24,059 nucleotides of DNA, from NCBI GenBank assembly GCA_964413185.1, contig CAYPSX010000035.1, positions 1-24,059 on the forward strand, given 5' to 3'. The DNA comes from Salinivirga sp964413185. Its GTDB lineage: Bacteria; Bacteroidota; Bacteroidia; Bacteroidales; Salinivirgaceae. The position numbers and the translations under genes were made by a program. Positions 15,113 to 22,864 of the stretch are shown piece after piece (within the stretch, counting starts at the first letter, position 1; every line of letters starts with the position of its first letter). The notes beneath the pieces were generated by a model. That model had not been told where the DNA came from and made no database searches. It saw only the letters and a program-made list of their open reading frames with translations.

Positions 15113-17220
15113 TATTCTTTCGGCTTATTATTATCCTCAGGATATTCTATACGTGCATGGTAAATATTCTTGAGCTTTTCTTTAAAAATACTCTTGGCAA
15201 TAGAAATATCTTTAAAAGTCAGGTCAGCATCATCAAGCTGATCTTCCCCAATAATATATGAAATAATATTATCTACCAGGTTATCCAGTGTTTCCTCATT
15301 CATTGTTTTTAAGCTGCGCGATGCAGCTTCAACCGAATCAGCCAACATTACCACACCTGTTTCTTTTGAAAATGGTGTTGGCCCGGGGTACCTGAACCTT
15401 GTTTCATCAACAATATCTTCCGGAAACTGGTTTACATGCGACCTGTAAAAATATTGCACTAAACCATCGCCATGGTGCGTGCGAATAAAATCGACCACAG
15501 GTTTTGGCAAATTGTAGCTCTTGGCCATTTTCACACCTTGTTTCACATGGTCGATTATTATTTGGGCACTATCTTCAAATGTATGTTTATCGTGTGGGTT
15601 GCGGTTGGGCGCCTGATTTTCTATAAAATATTCAGGATTTTTCATTTTACCAATATCGTGATACAAAGCACCGGTGCGTACCAAAGAAGGATTACCTCCA
15701 ATGCGATATATTACAGCTTCTGCCAAATTGGCAACCTGCATTGAATGCTGAAAAGTACCGGGAGCTTGTTCGTTAAGTTTCCTGAGCAGCGGATGGTTCG
15801 TATCGGCAAGTTCCATCAGTGTGACATCCGACAGAAAACCAAACATTTTTTCAAATAAGTATATCAGCGGGTACGACCATAAAACCAACATGCTGTTTCC
15901 TGCAAACCACGCAAATTGCATAGGTTCAAGTTTGGTTATATCGCCTTCTTGCATCATGCCCAACCCAGCATAGACTAAACTGTATGTTAAGAAAACTGCC
16001 AGTGCAGCAAAAAATATTTGCTGCCGCCTGTGCATGTTGCGCAAACTCATGATGGCTACAACCCCGACAACAAATTGAATAAATACAAATTCAAAAGGGT
16101 TGGGCACAATAAACCCAACAATTACAATCGTGACCATGTGCACAAAAATCGCCAGGCGTGCATCATAAAAAATTTGTATGATAATGGGCATTATGGCCAC
16201 GGGCACAACATAAATATTTATGTTTTCCTGATCAGCAGACAATCCGGCAGCCAAAACAATCAATAATAGCAGAAAAACAATAAAATATGATTTCATACGG
16301 TGCTTAAGTACTTCGCGCCGAAAATATATCAGGAAAAGGAATAATACGCCAATGGCGACAGAAATAACTACTATTTTACCAAGCAGAAGCCAATCCTTCA
16401 CTTTACCAATACCTTGCTGCGATTCGTACTCCAGTCGTAAAGACTCAATAATTTGGTATGTACGATCAGTAATAAGCTCACCGCGGCTTATGATACGCTG
16501 CCCTTGCTGAATCATTCCGGTGGTGGATGAAACAGATTTGGTGAGACTTTGGTAATTGTCCAAAGTTGTCCGGTGGTCATATTGTGCAGTCGGTTTTATA
16601 TATTTTTTTATATCCAAAGACCTAAAAAACTGTTCAACAGACCCTTTTGGCAAATCAAAATTGCGAATCGATGCTTTAATTTTACTTTTGGCCATTTCTT
16701 CTGTTGGCAATCGGCCTTCAATTTCTTCAACCACATTATTTCTTATGAGCGCAATACTTTTAGGTTTCTGGTTGGCACCCAATATAATCGTATCCACCAC
16801 CCCCCGGTGCATAATATCTGAGTACATCAATCTGATGCTATCCATGTAAAGATTTGCATCGCCTTCGTAACTTTGTGGAATAGTATCTGTATCAAAAAGA
16901 GCGTCGAGTTTTTTTTCGGTTTCTGCATTAAAAAGCGAATCAAGGTCGATGAACCGTTTATCATTAAACCTGTAAAAAACATTGGCTTCCTTTAATATAC
17001 TGTCTTCCTGACGTTCAATTACATCAGCATTTTTTCTTATGGCAAAATTAAATGGTGCAATAAGGTCGGCATGCAACCAGGGTGCTCCTTTCCGATATTC
17101 AAAACCAAATTTCCTTTCTGTTGGTATTAAAAACACAAGTATCCCAACCGTAACAACGAAAAGTAAAAAATTGAAGATGCTTTCCCTGTATCTTCTGTAC
17201 AGCACTTTTAAACTATTCAT
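15112..17220 (-). CDS. 7TM-HD family phosphohydrolase (PgpH-like, probable cyclic-di-AMP phosphodiesterase)
   Basis: A 702-residue membrane protein. In order: one N-terminal membrane segment (about 16-32); a large extracytoplasmic 7TMR-HDED domain (about 45-265) ending with GQRIISRGELIT; seven membrane helices (about 277-455); and a cytoplasmic HD domain. Metal ligands visible in the HD part are His492 (TFQHSMQVANLAE), His521-Asp522 (YHDIGK), His544 (NPHDKHTFED), His583 (THHGDG) and Asp628 (LADSVEA). The family includes Listeria PgpH, which hydrolyses cyclic-di-AMP; that substrate is likely here by homology, but unproven. All catalytic residues are present and length is normal. The upstream transglutaminase-like gene ends 93 bases before its start on the same strand, so the two may share a transcript. 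Confidence 0.92.
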   Translation of the reverse strand: MNSLKVLYRRYRESIFNFLLFVVTVGILVFLIPTERKFGFEYRKGAPWLHADLIAPFNFAIRKNADVIERQEDSILKEANVFYRFNDKRFIDLDSLFNAETEKKLDALFDTDTIPQSYEGDANLYMDSIRLMYSDIMHRGVVDTIILGANQKPKSIALIRNNVVEEIEGRLPTEEMAKSKIKASIRNFDLPKGSVEQFFRSLDIKKYIKPTAQYDHRTTLDNYQSLTKSVSSTTGMIQQGQRIISRGELITDRTYQIIESLRLEYESQQGIGKVKDWLLLGKIVVISVAIGVLFLFLIYFRREVLKHRMKSYFIVFLLLLIVLAAGLSADQENINIYVVPVAIMPIIIQIFYDARLAIFVHMVTIVIVGFIVPNPFEFVFIQFVVGVVAIMSLRNMHRRQQIFFAALAVFLTYSLVYAGLGMMQEGDITKLEPMQFAWFAGNSMLVLWSYPLIYLFEKMFGFLSDVTLMELADTNHPLLRKLNEQAPGTFQHSMQVANLAEAVIYRIGGNPSLVRTGALYHDIGKMKNPEYFIENQAPNRNPHDKHTFEDSAQIIIDHVKQGVKMAKSYNLPKPVVDFIRTHHGDGLVQYFYRSHVNQFPEDIVDETRFRYPGPTPFSKETGVVMLADSVEAASRSLKTMNEETLDNLVDNIISYIIGEDQLDDADLTFKDISIAKSIFKEKLKNIYHARIEYPEDNNKPKE

Positions 17221-17313
17221 AGTTTTTTTGTATGCCCGGAACAGGTGCCCCGGTTATATTTTAAATAAACTCTATTATATTAAGCTGCTTCATAAATAAT
17301 AAAACAACGGTAT

Positions 17314-18210
17314 TTATCTACCCTTACGTTTAATAATACGCTTTTGTTCATCAGCTATGAATCTCAATAACTCTGCAATCTTTTCTACCTTCTCTGTGTA
17401 ACCGAGCTTTTGAAATGTAAGAAGCAGTGCACTATATATCTGTTGTATGAAAAAAACATTATCCGATGGCTCGTAAAAATCATTCCTTGGTTTTACATTG
17501 TTTTTTTTGAGCATTTTGGTCAATTCCTGTGGCCCAAAAATCGCACCTTTATTATAGGGGTCGATATAAAACAAAATACCTGATTTGTCATGCCCTGCAT
17601 ATTTGGCTAACGATTTATCGTTGTAGGCCAATAAATAATTATGGGGTAGTTTTAGTCCATAAACAGGCAAATCAACAGACTGGGCCAAAGAAGAATATAG
17701 CATCGCCATGGCGTATTGATTTCCGCGTTGTGTGTCTAATAAGTTATTGACAAAAAAATGTTGCGGACTTGTAGGGTTGCTTCTACTCCCCCGGAATTTA
17801 TGTAGGTGGAAAATAATGTGGTTCAATACCCGAACTTTTTCAAGAGCTGTAAGTTGAGGGTTCATTTCGAGCCACAGGTCACGTTTTACTTCTTCAAATT
17901 TTTTTGAAATATCAGCAAACTCCAGGTCAGGATATTGAATCAAAGATACCAGATAACTTCCATAGAGCATATTAAAATCACTCTTGTGTATCCATTTCCT
18001 CAATTGATCTTTCAGAAAATTAAAATTGATAGTTTGCAAAAGGTTCTCAATTCGACTCTGCACTAAAACATTATTCGATTTCTCCCAATACTTCTCCAGA
18101 TCTGCAGCAATCGGTTTTCCCAAACCGATTACTCTGCTTTCCACAGCATTATACACTTCTGAATTGGGATCGTCCATCAATTCTAACAAATAAGAAAGCT
18201 CCTTATCCAT
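17314..18210 (-). CDS. Cysteine-less transglutaminase-like (SirB1-type) protein
   Basis: A 298-residue, probably cytoplasmic protein without signal peptide. The N-terminal part (1 to about 110) is helical and HEAT-like (LLELMDDPNSEVYNAVESRV). The middle (about 120-220) resembles the transglutaminase-like fold of SirB1-type proteins: VLNHIIFHLHKFRG, then SPQHFFVNNLLDTQRGNQYA and GLKLPHNYLLAY. No cysteine occurs anywhere in the protein, so it cannot be a thiol-dependent transglutaminase or protease. A structural or binding role is likelier. It starts two bases after the nucleoside phosphorylase stop, so the two genes are almost certainly co-transcribed. Function unknown. Confidence 0.8.
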   Translation of the reverse strand: MDKELSYLLELMDDPNSEVYNAVESRVIGLGKPIAADLEKYWEKSNNVLVQSRIENLLQTINFNFLKDQLRKWIHKSDFNMLYGSYLVSLIQYPDLEFADISKKFEEVKRDLWLEMNPQLTALEKVRVLNHIIFHLHKFRGSRSNPTSPQHFFVNNLLDTQRGNQYAMAMLYSSLAQSVDLPVYGLKLPHNYLLAYNDKSLAKYAGHDKSGILFYIDPYNKGAIFGPQELTKMLKKNNVKPRNDFYEPSDNVFFIQQIYSALLLTFQKLGYTEKVEKIAELLRFIADEQKRIIKRKGR

Positions 18211-18212
18211 GG

Positions 18213-19085
18213 TTAATAACTTAACCTGTCCAGCACATTTTTAATGGTAACACGTAAACCTGCTTTATAATCTTTACTATACTCTCCGCGCATTCTGTTG
18301 GCAATAATATTACAGATCGTTGCTGCTTGATGTCCAAGCAATTTCGAAAGTCCGTAAATAGCAGAACATTCCATTTCATAATTTGTAAAATGATCGCCAT
18401 TAAGTTCTAATGAAGATATTTTATCATTTATGTCAGGGTCTTTGATATCAAGACGTAGTACCCGTCCCTGCGGTCCATAAAAACCTGGTGCCGAAATCGT
18501 AATTCCATCAACACATCCGGGCTTCAACATGCCAAACAAATCGTTATCTGCCTCAACAAAATAAGGAACGGCCAGCTTTTTATAATAGCCCATGTGTTCC
18601 ATAAACTGGCTTTCCATGGCCAGGTTACTTACCTTATCGCGATCGGCATAAAAATTAAGCAACCCATCGAAGCCGCAGGCATATTTACTGATTACCGGTG
18701 TATCAACAGGAATATTAGCCTGCAATGCTCCGGATGTTCCGATTCTTACTAATTTGAGCGATTTATGCTCCTTCTTAACTTCGCGTTTTTCCAGATCAAT
18801 ATTGACCAAAGCATCGAGTTCATTGACTACTATATCGATATTATCTGTACCAATTCCTGTTGATATAACACTCATGCGTTTTCCATTGTAGGTGCCGGTT
18901 TTTGTCCGAAATTCCCGGTTTTGACGTGTCACTTCAATTTCATCAAAGTATTCGCCAATTATATCTACCCGGCTCTGGTCACCAACCAAAATAATGGTAT
19001 CTGCAATGTCCTCTGGTTTAAGATGTAAATGAAAAATTGATCCGTCGGGATTAACTATCAGTTCTGAAGCTTGTATTTGTGCCAT
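18213..19085 (-). CDS. Nucleoside phosphorylase, uridine-phosphorylase-like
   Basis: A 290-residue member of the PNP/UDP phosphorylase family (NP-I fold). Visible motifs are the phosphate-binding GDQSR (35-39), STGIGTDN (75-82), RIGTSGAL (114-121), a pyrimidine-site-like GFYGPQGRVLRL (201-212, with Gln and Arg as in uridine phosphorylases) and the ribose-binding NYEMECSAIYGL (235-246). It should split uridine or a related nucleoside with phosphate into base and ribose-1-phosphate in the cytoplasm, for salvage. Substrate is inferred: family members also act on purine nucleosides. It heads the minus-strand run with the transglutaminase-like gene two bases downstream and is divergent from the UspA gene, with a large inverted repeat between them. 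Confidence 0.88.
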   Translation of the reverse strand: MAQIQASELIVNPDGSIFHLHLKPEDIADTIILVGDQSRVDIIGEYFDEIEVTRQNREFRTKTGTYNGKRMSVISTGIGTDNIDIVVNELDALVNIDLEKREVKKEHKSLKLVRIGTSGALQANIPVDTPVISKYACGFDGLLNFYADRDKVSNLAMESQFMEHMGYYKKLAVPYFVEADNDLFGMLKPGCVDGITISAPGFYGPQGRVLRLDIKDPDINDKISSLELNGDHFTNYEMECSAIYGLSKLLGHQAATICNIIANRMRGEYSKDYKAGLRVTIKNVLDRLSY

Positions 19086-19116
19086 ATATAATTAATTTTG
19101 TATTAGTTAAATAAAT

Positions 19117-19168
19117 AATGACCTTTTTTGTGCTAACTTGCATTGCAACTTAAATAAAAAAGGTCGTT
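19117..19168. repeat. Long inverted repeat in the phosphorylase/UspA divergent region
   Basis: AATGACCTTTTTT (19117-19129) pairs with AAAAAAGGTCGTT (19156-19168) over 13 positions with one G-T wobble. The 26-base centre holds a second palindrome, TTGCA-T-TGCAA (19138-19148). It lies 32 bases upstream of the phosphorylase start and about 40 bases before the UspA -7 box. The T-run is on the inner side of the stem, unlike an intrinsic terminator. An operator or a structured leader is possible. Confidence 0.5.
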
Positions 19169-19206
19169 TAAAGAATCAAAACTATTAAAATTTATCTAAA
19201 GTTCAC

Positions 19207-19214
19207 TAAATTTG
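19207..19214 (+). promoter_or_regulatory. -7 box of the UspA/SPFH unit (TAAATTTG)
   Basis: TAAATTTG is an exact TAnnTTTG match, but no clear -33 TTTG is present. Transcription would start near 19221. The TTG at 19231 would then lie only about ten bases into the transcript, while the ATG at 19279 has a leader of about 58 bases. Confidence 0.4.
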
Positions 19215-19278
19215 AATAGATAAATCATATTTGAGAAGCACAACAAAATTGGTAGTCTATTTAATTAATAATAAAAAT

Positions 19279-20160
19279 ATGGAAAAAAAAGAGGCCAAAA
19301 TACTTGTACCGGTTGACTTTTCCGATAAATCAAAAGAAGGGATATATCAAGCGACTCAGCTGGCAAAAATATCGGGAGCAAAGGTTTACCTGCTACATGT
19401 TATACGTGAGAACCTTCCGCCATGGAACTTTATGGACGAAAAAGAAAAAAACAACCATATTGTCAGCATTGAGCAGACCCTGGTCAATGAAGCAGAAAAA
19501 TTATCGAGCGACTCCCCACCCGATTTTTTACCTATCGTTAGAAAAGGAAAACTTTGCGATACAATTCTCGATGAATCAGCAAAGCTGAATGTTTCGCTAA
19601 TTGTAATGGGCACCTCTACCGCTGACAATATCAAGAAAAAAATTGTTGGCAGCAATGCACTACGGATTATAACAGAAGCAGAAGTGCCGGTTGTAACTGT
19701 GAAAAAAGGTTGCGCCAGTAAAAATGTAAAGAACATTATTTTACCTCTTGACCTTAGTAAAGAAACACGGGAAAAAGTTACAGATGCAGTCAGGCTTGCA
19801 CGGTTATATAAGGCGCGAATATTTACTGTTTCGTTCTCTTCAACCCGCGATGATGGTGTTGTAGGGCAACTGAAAGGACAACTCAGGCAAGTGCACAATT
19901 TTATTGAAAAAGAAGGCATTGAAATTGAGTCGGATTTTCGTTTTTACGATCATAAAGAACGCATCGATAAATTAACAGAATATATTCAGGAAAAAGATGG
20001 CGATATTGTAGTCATCACTACACACCAACAGCCTGAAATTGTTCGTTTCTTTCTGGGATCATTTGCCAAAGAGGTCATTCACGGAGCACCCGTACCGGTT
20101 CTCAGTATCTTACCCAAAGGCACATTTAAAGTATTGACAACCATGCCGGGCATGGGTTAA
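19279..20160 (+). CDS. Tandem universal stress protein (UspA) domains
   Basis: A 293-residue cytoplasmic protein of two Usp domains: about 5-142 (KILVPVDFSDKSKEGIYQA) and about 150-278 (NIILPLDLSKETREKVTDA). Domain 1 ends with VGSNALRIITEAEVPVVTV and domain 2 with LGSFAKEVIHGAPVPVLSI, the usual last segment of each Usp unit. Neither shows the full GxxG-x9-GS ATP motif; the glycines in front are replaced, so ATP binding is uncertain and it may be the non-ATP (UspA-like) type. I chose the ATG at 19279 because the TTG at 19231 adds 16 residues ahead of the normal MEKKEAKILVPVDFS start. The SPFH gene follows after 51 bases with no terminator, so a shared transcript is likely. Expected role: stress survival. 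Confidence 0.88.
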   Translation: MEKKEAKILVPVDFSDKSKEGIYQATQLAKISGAKVYLLHVIRENLPPWNFMDEKEKNNHIVSIEQTLVNEAEKLSSDSPPDFLPIVRKGKLCDTILDESAKLNVSLIVMGTSTADNIKKKIVGSNALRIITEAEVPVVTVKKGCASKNVKNIILPLDLSKETREKVTDAVRLARLYKARIFTVSFSSTRDDGVVGQLKGQLRQVHNFIEKEGIEIESDFRFYDHKERIDKLTEYIQEKDGDIVVITTHQQPEIVRFFLGSFAKEVIHGAPVPVLSILPKGTFKVLTTMPGMG

Positions 20161-20211
20161 TAAACCGAAATTATCATATTTAACATTAATAAACATTAAA
20201 AGTAACCACTT

Positions 20212-21027
20212 ATGAAAAAAGGACTTCAGCAACTTATTATTGCCGTTATTGCCATATTTATAATCTTAGTATTTTTTGGCAGTAGCATGTTTTACAAAGT
20301 AAACCCGGGCGAACGCGCCATCGTTTTCCGTCAGTTTAGCGGCGGGCTCGATACTTCCAATGTGTTTATTCCGGGCTTTCACATTATAGCTCCATGGAAC
20401 GATTTTATTACCTACAACGTAAAAGAGCAAAAATCAGAAGAACCGATGGATGTTCTGGATAAAAACGGACTATCCATCAACATTGATATTTCTGTGCGTT
20501 ACAACCCCATTTACAACAAAATTCCTTATTTGCACAGGCAATTTGGGCAAGATTACATAAACCAGCTCATTATTCCGGAAATAAGAAGTACAGTAAGGCA
20601 GGTGGCAGGCCGCTACACGGCTGAGGAAATATACTCAACAAAACGCTCAGAGGTTGAATTGGCGATTATTGAAGAAGCCGAAAAAAAGCTAACGAGTAAT
20701 TTTATTGATATGCGTGCCTTGCTAATTCGTTCCATAAAACTGCCAAACGACATTAAAATGGCTATCGAAAACAAACTAAAACAGGAACAGGAAGCCTTGG
20801 CATACAGGTTTAAACTTGAAAAAGAAAAAAGCGAAGCCGAGCGTAAACGAATTGAGGCCGAAGGTGAATCACGTGCCAACAAAATTATTAATGCAAGTTT
20901 AACCAAAAGCCTGTTGCGCATGCGCGGAATAGAAGCCACGGTGAAGCTATCACAATCGCCCAACAGTAAGGTAGTGGTGATTGGCAGTGGGGATAGTGGA
21001 ATGCCACTTATCCTCGGAAACAATTAG
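20212..21027 (+). CDS. SPFH/prohibitin-family membrane protein
   Basis: A 271-residue protein anchored by one N-terminal helix (about 8-27), followed by an SPFH/band-7 domain (VNPGERAIVFRQFSGG, PGFHIIAPWNDFITYNVKEQ, LDKNGLSINIDISVRYN) and a charged coiled coil (about 180-235). It ends in a short polar tail. The overall size and order match prohibitins, not the longer HflK/HflC or NfeD-linked stomatins, and no NfeD or FtsH partner gene lies beside it. Prohibitin-like proteins form ring assemblies on membranes and influence membrane proteases and lipid domains. The exact bacterial role here is unknown. It lies 51 bases after the UspA gene and is followed by a terminator. Confidence 0.9.
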   Translation: MKKGLQQLIIAVIAIFIILVFFGSSMFYKVNPGERAIVFRQFSGGLDTSNVFIPGFHIIAPWNDFITYNVKEQKSEEPMDVLDKNGLSINIDISVRYNPIYNKIPYLHRQFGQDYINQLIIPEIRSTVRQVAGRYTAEEIYSTKRSEVELAIIEEAEKKLTSNFIDMRALLIRSIKLPNDIKMAIENKLKQEQEALAYRFKLEKEKSEAERKRIEAEGESRANKIINASLTKSLLRMRGIEATVKLSQSPNSKVVVIGSGDSGMPLILGNN

Positions 21028-21045
21028 AATTTTATAAAAACACAC

Positions 21046-21080
21046 AAAAAGGCAGTCTGTTTGCACAGAGCTGCCTTTTT
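21046..21080. terminator. Bidirectional terminator between the SPFH and aldolase genes
   Basis: AAAAAGGCAG (21046-21055) pairs perfectly with CTGCCTTTTT (21071-21080). Inside it, TCTG (21056-21059) pairs with CAGA (21066-21069) around the loop TTTGCA, leaving a single bulged G at 21070. It separates two convergent genes and has A and T runs suited to both strands. Confidence 0.92.
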
Positions 21081-21105
21081 TTTATTTTGCATTTCGGTTT
21101 GTTGA

Positions 21106-22182
21106 CTAATTCCGGTCAATACAATTCAAATCTTCAAAAGCCTGCTTCAACCTCTCAACCATTGATTTTTCGGCTTCGCGCAGCCACTTACGCGGATCAT
21201 AAAACTTTTTATTGGGCTTATCTTCACCTTCGGGGTTGCCTATCTGTGCCTGTAAATAATCATGGTTCTTCTTATCATACTCACGAACCCCATTCCATGC
21301 AGCCCATTGCGTATCTGTATCGATATTCATTTTTATTACTCCATAATCAATTGCTTCGCGAATTTCTTCGAGCGATGATCCGGAACCTCCGTGAAAAACA
21401 AAATTCACGGGCTTCTCTACGGTGTTTTCTTTCTCGTGAATATATTTTTGCGAATTATCGAGAATTTTGGGTGTCAGTTTTACATTTCCTGGTTTATAAA
21501 CGCCGTGGACATTTCCAAAAGATGCAGCAATAGTGAAATTTGGAGATATTTTGATTAGTTCTTTGTAAGCATAATGTACTTCCTCTGGCTGCGTGTAAAG
21601 CATTGATGCATCAACATCCGAGTTATCTACACCATCTTCTTCACCTCCTGTTACACCTAACTCAATTTCCAATGTCATTCCCATTTTATCCATTCGCTCA
21701 AGATAGCGAGCGCAAGTACTTATGTTCTCTTCCAAAGGTTCTTCTGATAAATCGAGCATGTGTGAAGAAAACAGTGGTTTACCATGCTCTTTGAAATGTT
21801 TTTCAGAAGCATCCAGCAAACCATCGATCCATGGCAAAAGTTTTTTAGCGGCATGGTCGGTATGCAAAATTACCGGCACACCATAAAGTTCAGCAAGCTG
21901 GTTTACATGCATTGCACCTGCAATGGCACCGTTCACAGCTGCGTCCTGGCCAGGTAAATCTATACCCTTGCCGGCGTAAAAAGAAGCACCGCCATTTGAA
22001 AACTGGACGATTACCGGCGAATTTACATTTTTTGCAGCTTCCAAAACAGCATTAATGGAATTTGATCCCACTACATTTACCGCCGGAAGAGCAAAATGGT
22101 TTTCACGGGCAATTTTAAATACGCGCGCCACATCATCGCCAAAGAGCACGCCTGGCTTTACACTATCAAGTACTTTTGTCAT
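21106..22182 (-). CDS. fbaA: Class IIa fructose-bisphosphate aldolase
   Basis: A 358-residue enzyme, almost the length of Escherichia coli FbaA (359), with catalytic positions at the same numbers: Asp109 and His110 (HTDHAAKK), Glu174 (LEIELGVTGGEEDGVDN), His226 (SFGNVHG), His264 (FVFHGGSGSS) and Asn286 (NIDTDTQWA). These bind zinc and the substrate. It catalyses reversible splitting of fructose-1,6-bisphosphate into dihydroxyacetone phosphate and glyceraldehyde-3-phosphate in glycolysis and gluconeogenesis. I start it at the ATG at 22182. A longer in-frame reading to 22242 adds 20 residues with no homology and begins upstream of the predicted promoter box. It stands alone between convergent and divergent neighbours. 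Confidence 0.97.
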   Translation of the reverse strand: MTKVLDSVKPGVLFGDDVARVFKIARENHFALPAVNVVGSNSINAVLEAAKNVNSPVIVQFSNGGASFYAGKGIDLPGQDAAVNGAIAGAMHVNQLAELYGVPVILHTDHAAKKLLPWIDGLLDASEKHFKEHGKPLFSSHMLDLSEEPLEENISTCARYLERMDKMGMTLEIELGVTGGEEDGVDNSDVDASMLYTQPEEVHYAYKELIKISPNFTIAASFGNVHGVYKPGNVKLTPKILDNSQKYIHEKENTVEKPVNFVFHGGSGSSLEEIREAIDYGVIKMNIDTDTQWAAWNGVREYDKKNHDYLQAQIGNPEGEDKPNKKFYDPRKWLREAEKSMVERLKQAFEDLNCIDRN

Positions 22183-22212
22183 AGTATCTGAGTTTAAATT
22201 GTTTAGAAATGA

Positions 22213-22243
22213 CAAAAGTAAGGTTTTTTTGCTGAGAACCATA
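22213..22243 (-). promoter_or_regulatory. Promoter of the aldolase gene
   Basis: On the minus strand, TACTTTTG (22213-22220) matches TAnnTTTG exactly, and TATG (22240-22243), close to TTTG, lies 19 bases upstream. Transcription would start near 22206, about 24 bases before the ATG at 22182. That excludes the longer reading from 22242. Confidence 0.55.
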
Positions 22244-22300
22244 GTTTATGCACGTGGTAAAAAACATGAACAATAAGCAATCTATTCCGTTTAATAAAAA

Positions 22301-22306
22301 AAGGAG
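22301..22306 (+). promoter_or_regulatory. Shine-Dalgarno sequence deciding the start at 22311
   Basis: AAGGAG ends four bases before the ATG at 22311. Good Shine-Dalgarno sequences are scarce elsewhere in this window, so this one is a useful pointer to the start and away from the ATG at 22248. Confidence 0.6.
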
Positions 22307-22310
22307 AATT

Positions 22311-22778
22311 ATGAAGTTTTGGCCGTTTATACAAACTTCGATACATACAACGCTGACTCGCGAAGAAATCAACAAAAAGCTGGAAGAAAATACTGCCACA
22401 CCCCCGGTTACTTCTTATTGGGGAAGGACTTTTGAGAAGCCGCTTTGGGGTAAAATAAAAGACGACCAGTTCGCACTCAGGCCGGTGGTGCCTTACTGGA
22501 ATATTTCACCGGTGAATATCCGCGGTTTTATTCGCGAAAACGGAGATAGAAACAAAGTTATTGTTACACTGGTAAATCCTCATTTACGAGTTATTATTCC
22601 TTTAGTAATTCTCGCCATTGCGTTGCTCATGTTCAATTATCTGGAAACCAAAGAATACGATAAAATTGTTAATATAGGTTTTTGGATATTTCTGGGTGCC
22701 TACGTTTTGGTAATTGTACCTTTTCAGATACAAGCCAGAAAAACCCTAAAGAAAATTAAAAGTTGGTTTCCCGAATAA
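22311..22778 (+). CDS. Small membrane protein with an N-terminal soluble domain and two helices
   Basis: A 155-residue protein of unknown function. Residues 1-90 are soluble: a TTLTREEINKKLEENT helix is followed by short strands (WGKIKDDQFALRPVV, NIRGFIRENGDRNKVIVTL). Two membrane helices follow at about 92-109 and 120-140, then a basic tail (RKTLKKIKSWF). The order 'helix starting with T-x-E-E, G-K-I-x-x-x-x-F strand, G-x-I strand, then two membrane helices' is shared by many small uncharacterised bacterial proteins, but I know no function for them. The start at 22311 is set by the Shine-Dalgarno sequence; the ATG at 22248 would add 21 basic residues. It is divergent from the aldolase gene and convergent with the chemotaxis gene. 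Confidence 0.75.
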   Translation: MKFWPFIQTSIHTTLTREEINKKLEENTATPPVTSYWGRTFEKPLWGKIKDDQFALRPVVPYWNISPVNIRGFIRENGDRNKVIVTLVNPHLRVIIPLVILAIALLMFNYLETKEYDKIVNIGFWIFLGAYVLVIVPFQIQARKTLKKIKSWFPE

Positions 22779-22841
22779 AAATAGCATTTACAATCCCCTA
22801 TACTGGATTGATAAAGAGCAAATTTACGGAAAGCAAGATTT

Positions 22842-22863
22842 AAAGGAAGGGCTATAAAATCCC
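22842..22863. terminator. Weak possible terminator between the small membrane protein and the chemotaxis gene
   Basis: AAGGG and CCCTT flank CTATAAAAT just before the chemotaxis gene stop codon. This 5-bp stem with a 9-base loop is much weaker than the other convergent terminators in the window and may be fortuitous. Confidence 0.25.
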
Positions 22864-22864
22864 T

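Noticed and set aside
17221..17313. A CCGG-containing possible hairpin before the 7TM-HD gene
   Set aside because: The CCGG elements are self-palindromic, but I could not build a longer stem or a terminator from them.
22183..22242. Twenty extra N-terminal residues for the aldolase
   Set aside because: The ATG at 22182 gives exactly the E. coli FbaA numbering of catalytic residues, and a good promoter lies within the extra stretch.
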